A DNA stretch of 5,572 nucleotides from Archangium sp. (lineage in GTDB: Bacteria; Myxococcota; Myxococcia; Myxococcales; Myxococcaceae). Within the stretch, counting starts at the first letter, position 1, and each line of letters opens with the position of its first letter. Below, piece by piece: positions 1 to 5,572 of the stretch. The stretch covers positions 1 to 5,572 of the forward strand of contig JAEUJR010000133.1 in assembly GCA_016793585.1 (NCBI GenBank), in the 5' to 3' direction. Under the pieces are notes generated by a model. The model made no database searches. It was not told where the DNA came from and worked only from the letters and a program-made list of their open reading frames with translations. Made by a program: the position numbers and the translations under genes.

Positions 1-141
1 ATTCTCGCGTTCGAGGGTGACTCGAAGGTCGTGTGGTTCGAGGGCAACTTCCAGGACTACGAGGAAGACAAGAAGAAGCGCCTCGGCGCCGACGCGTTGA
101 TGCCCCGACGCATCAAGTACCGGAAGCTCGAGCGCAGCTGA
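1..141 (+). CDS. ettA: Energy-dependent translational throttle protein EttA (ABC-F ATPase), C-terminal fragment
   Basis: Only the last 46 residues and the TGA stop are in the window; the gene begins off the left edge. The reading frame starts ILAFEGDSKVVWFEGNFQDY and ends with LGADALMPRRIKYRKLERS. This matches the end of EttA-type ABC-F proteins, where the strand after the second ATPase domain (ILAFEGDS, then a FEGN-x-x-x-YE segment) is followed by the signature tail LGADAL-x-P-x-RIKY. EttA is a cytoplasmic, soluble ABC ATPase that binds the ribosomal E site and gates entry into the elongation cycle according to ATP/ADP level; family members are about 555 residues. Neither the Walker motifs nor the arm domain is visible here, so the name rests on the tail alone. 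It converges on the membrane-protein gene at 191-889. It is probably a housekeeping neighbour unrelated to the pilus-type ATPases. Confidence 0.88.
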   Translation: MLAFEGDSKVVWFEGNFQDYEEDKKKRLGADALMPRRIKYRKLERS

Positions 142-171
142 GATGGCGGCGACGAAGCTCGCGAACAGTGA

Positions 172-194
172 CTGATGAGCCGAGTCCTCATCAG
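172..194. terminator. Hairpin between convergent genes, possible bidirectional terminator
   Basis: CTGATGAG at 172-179 pairs perfectly with CTCATCAG at 187-194 around a 7-base loop. It lies in the 49-bp gap between the ettA stop (141) and the stop of the minus-strand gene; its right arm contains that gene's TGA (191-193). There is no T-run on either strand, so it is not a textbook intrinsic terminator. Its position at the meeting point of two convergent genes is the main argument for a terminator or mRNA 3'-end role. Confidence 0.4.
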
Positions 195-889
195 CGGATG
201 CGACAGACCTCGGCACAGCCGCAGAGCACGTCGACCGCGTGGGCGAGCTCGGGGCGCCGCTCGGCTTCGGGCAGCTGCTCGAACGCTTCGTTCAGCTTCA
301 CCGCTGAGGCTTCTGCGGCAGCGCACGCGCGGCGGTCGGTGTTCGTGAACACCTCGGTCGCCAGCGGGCAGAGACTGGTCTCGCACGCCACCCTGAGTGC
401 CTCGGCATGTTGCGCAGGTGGAAGGGCGAAGTACGTGCGCCGCCGCTCGAATGGGTCGGCGACGGTGAGCAGCATCACGAGCCCTGCGGCGACGACGATG
501 ACGGCCAGCGGCGCCACGTCGACGAACCGCAGACCCGGCAGTCGCTCCTCGACGTTCGAGAGCAGCGTGTTCGAGAGCCGCACGGTCGCGGCGCCAACGC
601 CTTCGTCGGCGGGCAGCTCGAAGGTGATGGCCGCGTGGCCCGGCCAGAGCACCAGGCGCGTGAAGCCCTCACGGCGTGCGAAGTCGACGATCTCCCGCTC
701 CGATTGAAAGAGCTGCACGGTGCGAAGGTCTTTCTCGACCAGCGCTCCGGTCGTGCGCGTGACGACGAGCGTGCGAGCCGGCGATTCCGTGGTCCGCACA
801 TGGCCCATCCACCGGGCAGCGCGAACGATTCGCACCACGCGAACGACGAAGGGAAGGCTGAGCGCCGCCAACACCGCGAGCCAGATCAT
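191..889 (-). CDS. Two-helix membrane protein of unknown function with a six-cysteine C-terminal domain
   Basis: I do not recognise this 232-residue protein. Residues 1-16 are hydrophobic (MIWLAVLAALSLPFVV) and are followed at once by a basic segment with several arginines (17-26). A second hydrophobic stretch spans about residues 126-143. By the positive-inside rule the region between them (about 17-125) would be cytoplasmic and the C-terminal part (about 145-232) periplasmic. All six cysteines (169, 174, 189, 223, 225, 229) fall in that C-terminal part, which fits disulfides, or a metal site if the topology is reversed. The middle segment has alternating strands and charged helices but no motif I know. 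The ATG at 889 is chosen because an in-frame TAA lies about 40 bases upstream with no better start between; no clear Shine-Dalgarno is seen. The gene is divergent from the CNB-domain gene, with 54 bp between start codons. The opposite strand is also open here, but its translation is low-complexity Ser/Arg/Ala. Confidence 0.82.
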   Translation of the reverse strand: MIWLAVLAALSLPFVVRVVRIVRAARWMGHVRTTESPARTLVVTRTTGALVEKDLRTVQLFQSEREIVDFARREGFTRLVLWPGHAAITFELPADEGVGAATVRLSNTLLSNVEERLPGLRFVDVAPLAVIVVAAGLVMLLTVADPFERRRTYFALPPAQHAEALRVACETSLCPLATEVFTNTDRRACAAAEASAVKLNEAFEQLPEAERRPELAHAVDVLCGCAEVCRIR

Positions 890-929
890 GCGCGGCGGAC
901 TCTGCCACGAGCAGACGGAGTGCTTCAGT

Positions 930-935
930 TACACT
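930..935 (+). promoter_or_regulatory. Putative -10 element (TACACT) of the CNB-domain gene
   Basis: TACACT shares four of six bases with TATAAT and sits inside the octamer GTTACACT (928-935), which recurs before the HEAT-PilT gene. Only 8 bases separate it from the ATG at 944, so transcription would start at or next to the start codon. There is no Shine-Dalgarno in front of this gene. I see no convincing -35 hexamer at 16-18 bp spacing. The element lies in the 54-bp divergent region shared with the minus-strand membrane-protein gene. Confidence 0.45.
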
Positions 936-943
936 CCGCGACC

Positions 944-1363
944 ATGCTCCCCGCCGCTGAACGCGTTCGTGTCTTGCGAAGCCTCGCGCTCTTCAGCGGC
1001 CTGGGCGACGCCGACCTCGAGCTCATCGCCGCGAAATTGACCGAAGCCTCGTTCGAGAAGGGTTCCACCATCTTCCGCGCAGGAGACCCGGGCGACTCGA
1101 TGTTCCTGCTCGTGCGCGGCAAGGTGGCCATTCGCGACCGCGCGCGCCTGCTCGTCACCATCACCGCGCCCGAGTGTTTCGGTGAGCTCGCCGTGCTCTC
1201 TCGAGACGAGCGCAGCGCCGACGCCAGCTGCGACGAGTCGTGCGAGCTGCTCAAGCTGCGCGCCAACGACCTGCACGACCTGCTCGCCACCCGCCCTGCC
1301 CTGCAACACCAGATGATGCTCGCCCTCGTTCGCCGCGTGAAAGAGGTGGGCAGCCGACGGTGA
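944..1363 (+). CDS. Stand-alone cyclic nucleotide-binding (CNB) domain protein
   Basis: This 139-residue protein is essentially one CNB domain of the CRP/PKA-regulatory-subunit fold. It opens with the usual helical lead (LRSLALFSGLGDADLELIA, residues 11-29), continues into the beta-barrel (FEKGSTIFRAGDPGDSMFLL, residues 37-56), then the phosphate-binding cassette FGELAVLSRDERSADA (residues 79-94). Within it G80, E81, R90 and S91 line up with the Gly-Glu and Arg-Ser that contact the nucleotide in E. coli CRP. A C-terminal helix ends the protein with no DNA-binding HTH, kinase or channel domain, so it cannot be a CRP-type transcription factor by itself and probably acts by protein-protein contact. 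The frame is open far upstream, but ATG 944 is chosen because CNB similarity starts there and the upstream part overlaps the oppositely oriented gene. It is followed after 79 bp by the HEAT-PilT gene in the same orientation. Whether it binds cAMP, cGMP, another ligand or none cannot be read from sequence alone. Confidence 0.9.
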   Translation: MLPAAERVRVLRSLALFSGLGDADLELIAAKLTEASFEKGSTIFRAGDPGDSMFLLVRGKVAIRDRARLLVTITAPECFGELAVLSRDERSADASCDESCELLKLRANDLHDLLATRPALQHQMMLALVRRVKEVGSRR

Positions 1364-1402
1364 CTGTCGGAATCTGCTGACAGCGGAAGTTTCCACCGAT
1401 GG

Positions 1403-1430
1403 TTTACGGGCGCCGCCGGGTCGTTACACT
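1403..1430 (+). promoter_or_regulatory. Putative promoter of the HEAT-PilT/PilT operon
   Basis: TTTACG (1403-1408, four of six matches to TTGACA) and TACACT (1425-1430, four of six to TATAAT) are separated by 16 bp, an acceptable sigma-70-type layout. The -10 is part of the octamer GTTACACT (1423-1430), identical to the one before the CNB-domain gene. The ATG follows 12 bases after the -10, leaving room for a leader of only about 4-6 bases, and the pyrimidine-rich stretch between them has no Shine-Dalgarno. This suggests the operon can be transcribed apart from the CNB gene and with an almost leaderless mRNA. Confidence 0.5.
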
Positions 1431-1442
1431 TCCCCCTCCGCC

Positions 1443-3962
1443 ATGGCCTTCGGACTTTTCGGCAGCAAAGAGACACCCATCGAGCGCCTTGCCTCGGGCA
1501 AGGTGAAGAACGAGCAGGAGAAGCAACAGCTGCTCGCGAACCTGGGCTCGCCCTCGGCCGAAGAGGTGATTCCCCTCATTCTCTGTGACGACAGCACCGT
1601 GCAGGGCCGCGGCGCGCAGATCTTCGTCGGCAAGGCGACGCCCTCGGCCATGGGCACGCTGCTCGACGAAGGGCTCGGCAAGAACGCCATCACCGTCGTC
1701 GCGAAGGTGTTCCAGAAGTGCCGCGACGACATGGTGACGGCGACGCTGTCGAACGCCATGGCGCGGCCGCGCGCCGACCTCACTCGCAAGCTGTGGGAGC
1801 TCGCGCTCGACCTGCAGCCCGGCGTGAGCGACCCGCTGCTCGAGCGCGCGGTGAAAGAAGCGCCAGGCCCGCAGCGCGTCATCGCCATTCGGCGAATGAT
1901 CAAGACGAAGGGCGTGCCGGCGCTGAAGCCGCTGCTGCTCGAGGCGGTCGAGAACCGCGAGGTCGCCGTTCGCAAAGAGGCGATGACGCACCTCTCGACG
2001 CTCGAAGGTGACGACGTCTTCGCGGCCATGCTCGAGCGCCTCGGCGCCGACGACAGCAAAGAGCTGCGCGACATCGCCGGTGCCTGGCTGCAGCGCTACA
2101 TCGCGAAGGCGCCCGCCGACGTGCGGCCGCGCGTGCTGGGCAAGCTGCTCCTTGCCGGCACGCCCGAGCAGCGCACCGCGCTGGTGAAGAGCATGTTCTC
2201 GCAGGGCAACCCGGCCGACCTGCTCTTCGGCGTGCTCGCGTTCTGCAAGACGCTCACGGGCCAGCAGCACCGCACCGTCATGGAGTCGCTGCAGACGGTG
2301 GGCAAGTCGCTCATTCCCCTCGCGGTGCAGCTGTTGAGCAACTCCGACGCCGACCTGCGCGTGCAGGCCGTCTACCTGCTCGAGGCGTACGAAGACCCGG
2401 CCACCATCGGCCCGATGCTGCAGATGTTGAACGACCCCGACTGGTGGGTGCGCATCGTCGCCTGCGAGACGATGGGTCGGCTGAAAGAGCCGAAGACCGT
2501 GCCCGCGCTGCAGCGCATGTTGTCGGACGCCGACGCACGCTGGGCCGCCATCGACGCGGTGGCCACCATCGGTGGAGCCGATGCTGCCGCCGCGCTCATT
2601 CCGCTGCTGAAAGACCCGATGCCCGAGGTGCGCAGCGCCACCGTCACCGCGCTCGGCCGCGTGAAAGACCCGCGCGTCGAGCCCGCCCTCATCGAGGTCG
2701 CGAAGACCGACACGGCCGTCGACGTGAAGCTGAAGTCGGTCGAGGTGCTCCGCGCGCTCAAAGGAGCCGGGCCGGGCTCGGGCGCCGTCGTCGCCTCGAA
2801 AGACCTCACCAAGCCCATCGAGCGGCTGCTCGCCTTCGCGCGCGAGAAGGGCGCCAGCGACCTGCACCTCACGCCGGGAGAGCCGCCGCTCATGCGCATC
2901 AACGGCGCCCTCGTGCGCCTCGAGTCGCCGAAGCTCGACAACGAGCAGGTGCGCGTGATGCTCGTCGACCTGCTCGACCCGGTGCGCGCGCCGATGCTCG
3001 AGAAGCACGGCTCGGTCGACTTCTGCTACCCGATTCCCGGCGTGGGCCGGTACCGCGCCAACGTCTTCAAGATGAAGCGCGGCTACGCAGGCGCGTTCCG
3101 TTGCATTCCCAACGTCGCGCCGTCACTCGCGCAGCTGGGTCTGCCCAGACGCCTCGCCGACATCGGCACGCTGCACCAGGGCATCGTGCTCGTCACCGGC
3201 CCCGCCGGCTGCGGGAAGACGACGACGCTCACCTCGCTCATCGACCTCATCAACGAGTCGCGCCACGCGCACGTGCTCACCTTCGAAGACCCGGTGGAGT
3301 TCGTGCACGTCTCGAAGAAGGCCCTCGTGAACCAGCGAGAGATTGGCAAGGACTCGGTCAGCTACGCCTCGGCCATGCGCGGCGCGCTGCGAGAAGACCC
3401 CGACATCATCGTCGTCGGCGACATGCGCGACCCCGAGACGATTCGGCTGGCGCTGCTCGCCTCGGAGACGGGCCACCTCGTCGTCGCCACCATGCAGACG
3501 ACCGGCGCCGCGGCCACCATCGACAAGCTGGTCGAGTCGTTCCCCTCGGAGGAGCAGCAGCAGGTGCGCACCGGCCTCTCGGAGTCGCTCAAGCTCATCG
3601 TCTCGCAGGTGCTGGTGCCGCACGCGAACGGCACCAGCCGCGTCGGCATCTTCGAGCTGCTCACCAGCACGTCGTCGGTGCGCGCGCTCATTCGTGACGG
3701 GCGCACGCTCCAGCTGGCGAGCGCGATGCTCATCGGCCGCGGCGTCGGCATGCAGACCATCGACGGCTCGCTCGAAGAGCGCCTCCGCGCCGGAGACATC
3801 ACCTTCGAGACGGCGATGCAGTACGCGCAGAGCAAAGAGAACTTCTCGAAGCTCTCGAACGTCACGCCCGGCAAACCGGCTGCGGCAGCGCCAGCAGCTG
3901 CATCGGCACCGCCTCCGAAGCCAGCAGCGCCCGCGGCGACGCAGGTGCGGAGGCCGTCATGA
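1443..3962 (+). CDS. HEAT-repeat/PilT-type ATPase fusion protein (PilU-like retraction ATPase paralogue)
   Basis: The protein has 839 residues, over twice the length of a usual PilT (about 345-370). The N-terminal half is alpha-helical: less regular HEAT-like helices at about 144-215, then clear HEAT repeats of about 30 residues starting near 301, 331, 362, 391 and 422. The PilT-type part begins near 455: ASDLHL (471-476) of the PAS-like N-domain, sensor arginines RYR (536-538), Walker A GPAGCGKTT (586-594), Asp box FEDPVEFVH (614-622), Walker B VGDMRD (658-663), His box from H678 to Q685, and a C-terminal VRALIRDGRT segment resembling the PilT AIRNLIREGKT motif. An Ala/Pro-rich tail fills about 806-839. 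PilT-type ATPases form cytoplasmic hexamers at the base of type IV pili and power retraction. Two key positions differ: D660 stands for the catalytic Glu and Q685 for the second His-box histidine, so hydrolysis may be weak or dependent on a partner. The start is the only ATG near the promoter at 1403-1430. The stop overlaps the next gene by four bases. An ATP-binding scaffold or PilU-like accessory motor is the likeliest role (inference). Confidence 0.93.
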   Translation: MAFGLFGSKETPIERLASGKVKNEQEKQQLLANLGSPSAEEVIPLILCDDSTVQGRGAQIFVGKATPSAMGTLLDEGLGKNAITVVAKVFQKCRDDMVTATLSNAMARPRADLTRKLWELALDLQPGVSDPLLERAVKEAPGPQRVIAIRRMIKTKGVPALKPLLLEAVENREVAVRKEAMTHLSTLEGDDVFAAMLERLGADDSKELRDIAGAWLQRYIAKAPADVRPRVLGKLLLAGTPEQRTALVKSMFSQGNPADLLFGVLAFCKTLTGQQHRTVMESLQTVGKSLIPLAVQLLSNSDADLRVQAVYLLEAYEDPATIGPMLQMLNDPDWWVRIVACETMGRLKEPKTVPALQRMLSDADARWAAIDAVATIGGADAAAALIPLLKDPMPEVRSATVTALGRVKDPRVEPALIEVAKTDTAVDVKLKSVEVLRALKGAGPGSGAVVASKDLTKPIERLLAFAREKGASDLHLTPGEPPLMRINGALVRLESPKLDNEQVRVMLVDLLDPVRAPMLEKHGSVDFCYPIPGVGRYRANVFKMKRGYAGAFRCIPNVAPSLAQLGLPRRLADIGTLHQGIVLVTGPAGCGKTTTLTSLIDLINESRHAHVLTFEDPVEFVHVSKKALVNQREIGKDSVSYASAMRGALREDPDIIVVGDMRDPETIRLALLASETGHLVVATMQTTGAAATIDKLVESFPSEEQQQVRTGLSESLKLIVSQVLVPHANGTSRVGIFELLTSTSSVRALIRDGRTLQLASAMLIGRGVGMQTIDGSLEERLRAGDITFETAMQYAQSKENFSKLSNVTPGKPAAAAPAAASAPPPKPAAPAATQVRRPS
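3949..3953 (+). promoter_or_regulatory. Shine-Dalgarno GGAGG of the second PilT-family gene
   Basis: GGAGG ends five bases before the ATG at 3959 and lies within the last codons of the HEAT-PilT gene. With the ATGA stop/start overlap this indicates translational coupling. It is the only strong Shine-Dalgarno before a complete gene in the window, in contrast to the CNB and HEAT-PilT genes, which have none. Confidence 0.75.
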
Positions 3963-5131
3963 GCAACGCTCCGGGGCCCAACCTCGCGCGGCAGACGCCG
4001 GGCGAACGCGCCATTCGCGTCAACGACCGCATCGGTCGCTTCCTCAAGCTGATGAAGGACTGGGGCGCGAGCGACCTGCACCTCTCGGTCGGCCGCCCGC
4101 CGCTCTTCCGCGTCGACGGCGTCATCAGCGAGGTGCGCTACCGCAACCTCACCGACGGCGACTTCCGCACGCTCATCGAGCCCATCACGCCGCCCCACTT
4201 GTGGAACCAGTACGAGCGCACCGGCGACGTCGACTTCGCGTACGACCTGCCCGGCGTCTCTCGCTATCGCGTCAACCTCTTCCGCCAGCAGCGCGGCATG
4301 GCGGCCGTGTTCCGCAACCTGTCCTCCACGCTGGTGAGCATCGACCGCCTGAACCTGCCCGAGCAGGTGCACCGCTTCGTCGAGATGCGCTCGGGCCTCG
4401 TGCTCGTCACCGGCCCCACCGGCTCGGGCAAGTCGACGACGCTCGCGGCCGTCATCAACGAGATGAACACGAAGCGCCCGCTGCACTTCATCACCATCGA
4501 AGACCCCATCGAGTTCGTGCACGAGAACAAGAAGTCGATGGTGTCGCAGCGCGAGGTGGGCACCCACGCCGAGGGCTTCGCGCCCGCGCTCAAGGCCGCC
4601 ATGCGCGAGAACCCCGACGTCGTGCTCGTCGGCGAGATGCGAGACCTCGAGACCATCGACGCGGCGCTCTCGGCCGCAGAGACGGGCACGCTCGTCTTCG
4701 GCACGTTGCACACGAACTCGGCCGCGAAGACCATCGACCGCCTCATCAGCGCCTTCCCCTCGGACCGTCAGCCAGGCGTGCGCAACACGCTCTCGAACGT
4801 GCTGCGGGGCGTGCTCGCGCAGCAACTGCTCCGCAAGAAGGTGGGCGGGCGCATCGCCGCCGTCGAGGTGATGTTCTCGAACTTCGCCGTCAGCTCGATG
4901 ATTCGTGAAGGCAAGACGCACCAGGTGAACAGCGCCATCGCCCAGGGCAAGAAGGACGGAATGATTGCCATGGACGAGACGCTCAAGGGCTTCGTCGAAG
5001 ACGACCTCGTCGACCACCACGACGCGCTCGACAAGGCCGTCGACAAGGACAGCTTCCGCCAGTTCCTCAAAGAGAAGGGCCTGCTGCACGAGGTCGACGA
5101 CGCGCCGCCGCCCGCGCCCGGCAAGAAGTAG
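3959..5131 (+). CDS. pilT: PilT-family type IV pilus retraction ATPase (twitching motility protein)
   Basis: This 390-residue protein is a full-length PilT-family ATPase. It carries ASDLHL (37-42) and the PAS-like N-domain, sensor arginines RYR (102-104), a canonical Walker A GPTGSGKSTT (152-161), Asp box IEDPIEFVH (180-188), Walker B VGEMRD (224-229) with catalytic E226, and a His box ending in FGTLHTNSA with H251. The usual first His-box histidine is T244, and the common ETIRLAL helix reads ETIDAAL (231-237), so it is probably a paralogue rather than the canonical motor of the main pil cluster. The C-terminal AVSSMIREGKT (310-320) corresponds to the PilT AIRNLIREGKT motif, altered in its first half. 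A short charged extension ending in Pro-rich residues follows (about 372-390). Members of the family hydrolyse ATP as hexamers to depolymerise the pilus. ATG 3959 overlaps the preceding TGA and has GGAGG five bases upstream. No pilB, pilC or pilin gene is visible nearby. The symbol denotes family membership; orthology to a specific PilT is not settled. Confidence 0.93.
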   Translation: MSNAPGPNLARQTPGERAIRVNDRIGRFLKLMKDWGASDLHLSVGRPPLFRVDGVISEVRYRNLTDGDFRTLIEPITPPHLWNQYERTGDVDFAYDLPGVSRYRVNLFRQQRGMAAVFRNLSSTLVSIDRLNLPEQVHRFVEMRSGLVLVTGPTGSGKSTTLAAVINEMNTKRPLHFITIEDPIEFVHENKKSMVSQREVGTHAEGFAPALKAAMRENPDVVLVGEMRDLETIDAALSAAETGTLVFGTLHTNSAAKTIDRLISAFPSDRQPGVRNTLSNVLRGVLAQQLLRKKVGGRIAAVEVMFSNFAVSSMIREGKTHQVNSAIAQGKKDGMIAMDETLKGFVEDDLVDHHDALDKAVDKDSFRQFLKEKGLLHEVDDAPPPAPGKK

Positions 5132-5572
5132 TCACCGCGACTTCGCGATCTCCTTCTCACACAGCTCGACGAGGAACTTCGCGCGGGGCGGCAGCGTGCC
5201 GTGCGCCTTCGCGAGCGTCAGGTACTTCGTGCGCAGCGCCGGTCTGGTGATGACGCGGTTGAGCGTGCCGTAGAGCGCGTGGTTCTCCTGGTCGTTGGGC
5301 GTGGTGAAGAACCGACGCGTCAGCCACGGCAGCAGCGCCGCGAACGCGGCTGGCGGCACCCGCGCGATGACGTCGAAGAACAGGTCGCTCGACAGGTGAG
5401 CCATCGCATCGGAGAGCAGCGCCTCGGGCTCCGACACGTCACCGTGCAGCAGCGTCTCGAGCAGAATCCACGCCTGGGGAGCCAGCCGCTTCAACGTCTG
5501 CGAGTCGTTGTTGCCGCTGCCGGTGAAGGCCGTGTCGTCGGTGAACTCGAACCACGCGCCGCAGGTCGGGCA
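5132..5572 (-). CDS. Protein of unknown function with CPTCG zinc-ribbon-like motif, C-terminal part
   Basis: The frame is open from the right window edge down to the TGA at 5132-5134, giving 146 visible residues; the start is off the window. A TTG at 5494 could serve as a start, but the frame continues upstream without a stop and includes CPTCGAWFEF (5572-5543), a CxxC knuckle typical of half a zinc ribbon, so I treat the gene as partial. The rest is largely helical, with hydrophobic repeats (WILLETLLHG, then a SSDLFFDVIARV segment, then LLPWLTRRFF), and ends CEKEIAKSR. No enzymatic motif is recognised. Its stop codon directly follows the TAG of the PilT-family gene, so the two genes converge with no gap. 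The family is unknown to me. Confidence 0.78.
   Translation of the reverse strand, partial: CPTCGAWFEFTDDTAFTGSGNNDSQTLKRLAPQAWILLETLLHGDVSEPEALLSDAMAHLSSDLFFDVIARVPPAAFAALLPWLTRRFFTTPNDQENHALYGTLNRVITRPALRTKYLTLAKAHGTLPPRAKFLVELCEKEIAKSR

Noticed and set aside
33..707. 224-codon open frame on the plus strand opposite the membrane-protein gene
   Set aside because: The translation is low-complexity Ser/Arg/Ala/Thr without domain features, as expected opposite a GC-rich gene. The minus strand gives a balanced protein with two membrane helices.
407..943. Upstream in-frame extension of the CNB-domain protein (179 more codons)
   Set aside because: The extension lies opposite the minus-strand gene, is rich in Arg/His/Asp without known domains, and CNB similarity begins right at ATG 944, which has its own -10-like element.
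1364..1383. CTGTC-N10-GACAG inverted repeat right after the CNB-domain stop codon, as a terminator
   Set aside because: It has only five base pairs around a 10-base loop and no T-run; too weak to call, though it could mark a boundary between the CNB gene and the operon.
1404..3008. 534-codon minus-strand open frame opposite the HEAT-PilT gene
   Set aside because: It is made of His/Arg/Leu/Val/Glu-rich text typical of the complement of high-GC coding sequence, with no motif; the plus strand encodes a clear HEAT/PilT protein.
3362..5089. 575-codon minus-strand open frame opposite the PilT-family genes
   Set aside because: It is an antisense shadow: repetitive Val/Asp/Glu/His/Arg composition opposite canonical Walker A/B coding sequence.
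5136..5147. CGCGACTTCGCG inverted repeat just past the PilT-family stop, as a terminator
   Set aside because: The loop would be only 2-4 bases, there is no T-run, and it lies inside the coding sequence of the convergent gene; such short GC palindromes are expected at this GC content.
5132..5494. A complete 120-residue gene starting at TTG 5494
   Set aside because: The frame stays open to the window edge and carries a CPTCG motif upstream, so a longer gene beginning outside the window is more likely.

Overview
The window is about two thirds GC, strongly biased to G/C at third codon positions, and almost fully coding. The high GC, a pair of PilT-family ATPases lying apart from any other pilus gene, a HEAT-repeat fusion and a stand-alone cyclic-nucleotide-binding protein together suggest a myxobacterium (Myxococcota) or a close relative. 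That assignment is inference; no rRNA or other taxonomic marker is present.

Layout: (1) positions 1-141 (+) are the last 46 codons of an ABC-F ATPase, very likely ettA. (2) 191-889 (-) encodes a 232-residue two-helix membrane protein of unknown function with a six-cysteine C-terminal part; it converges on ettA over a 49-bp gap holding an 8-bp-stem hairpin. (3) 944-1363 (+) encodes a 139-residue protein that is only a cyclic-nucleotide-binding (CNB) domain; it is divergent from gene 2 across 54 bp. (4) 1443-3962 (+) encodes an 839-residue protein with a HEAT-repeat N-terminal half fused to a PilT-type ATPase. (5) 3959-5131 (+) encodes a 390-residue PilT-family ATPase with a 4-base ATGA overlap and its own Shine-Dalgarno. 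(6) 5132-5572 (-) is the C-terminal part of a gene of unknown function that starts beyond the right edge; its stop directly abuts the stop of gene 5.

The core of interest is the 944-5131 block. The two ATPases are certainly translated together, which recalls the PilT/PilU arrangement of type IV pilus retraction motors. Their nucleotide-handling motifs differ in a complementary way: the HEAT fusion has Asp for the Walker B catalytic Glu and Gln for the second His-box histidine, while the shorter partner keeps these but has Thr for the first His-box histidine. The upstream CNB protein could act as a signal-sensing partner, but only position supports this. The CNB gene and the HEAT-PilT gene each lack a Shine-Dalgarno and carry the same octamer GTTACACT 8 and 12 bases before the ATG, which looks like a -10 element giving leaderless or nearly leaderless mRNAs.

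I saw no RNA gene, mobile element, CRISPR array or long repeat, and no gene-free stretch longer than about 80 bp.
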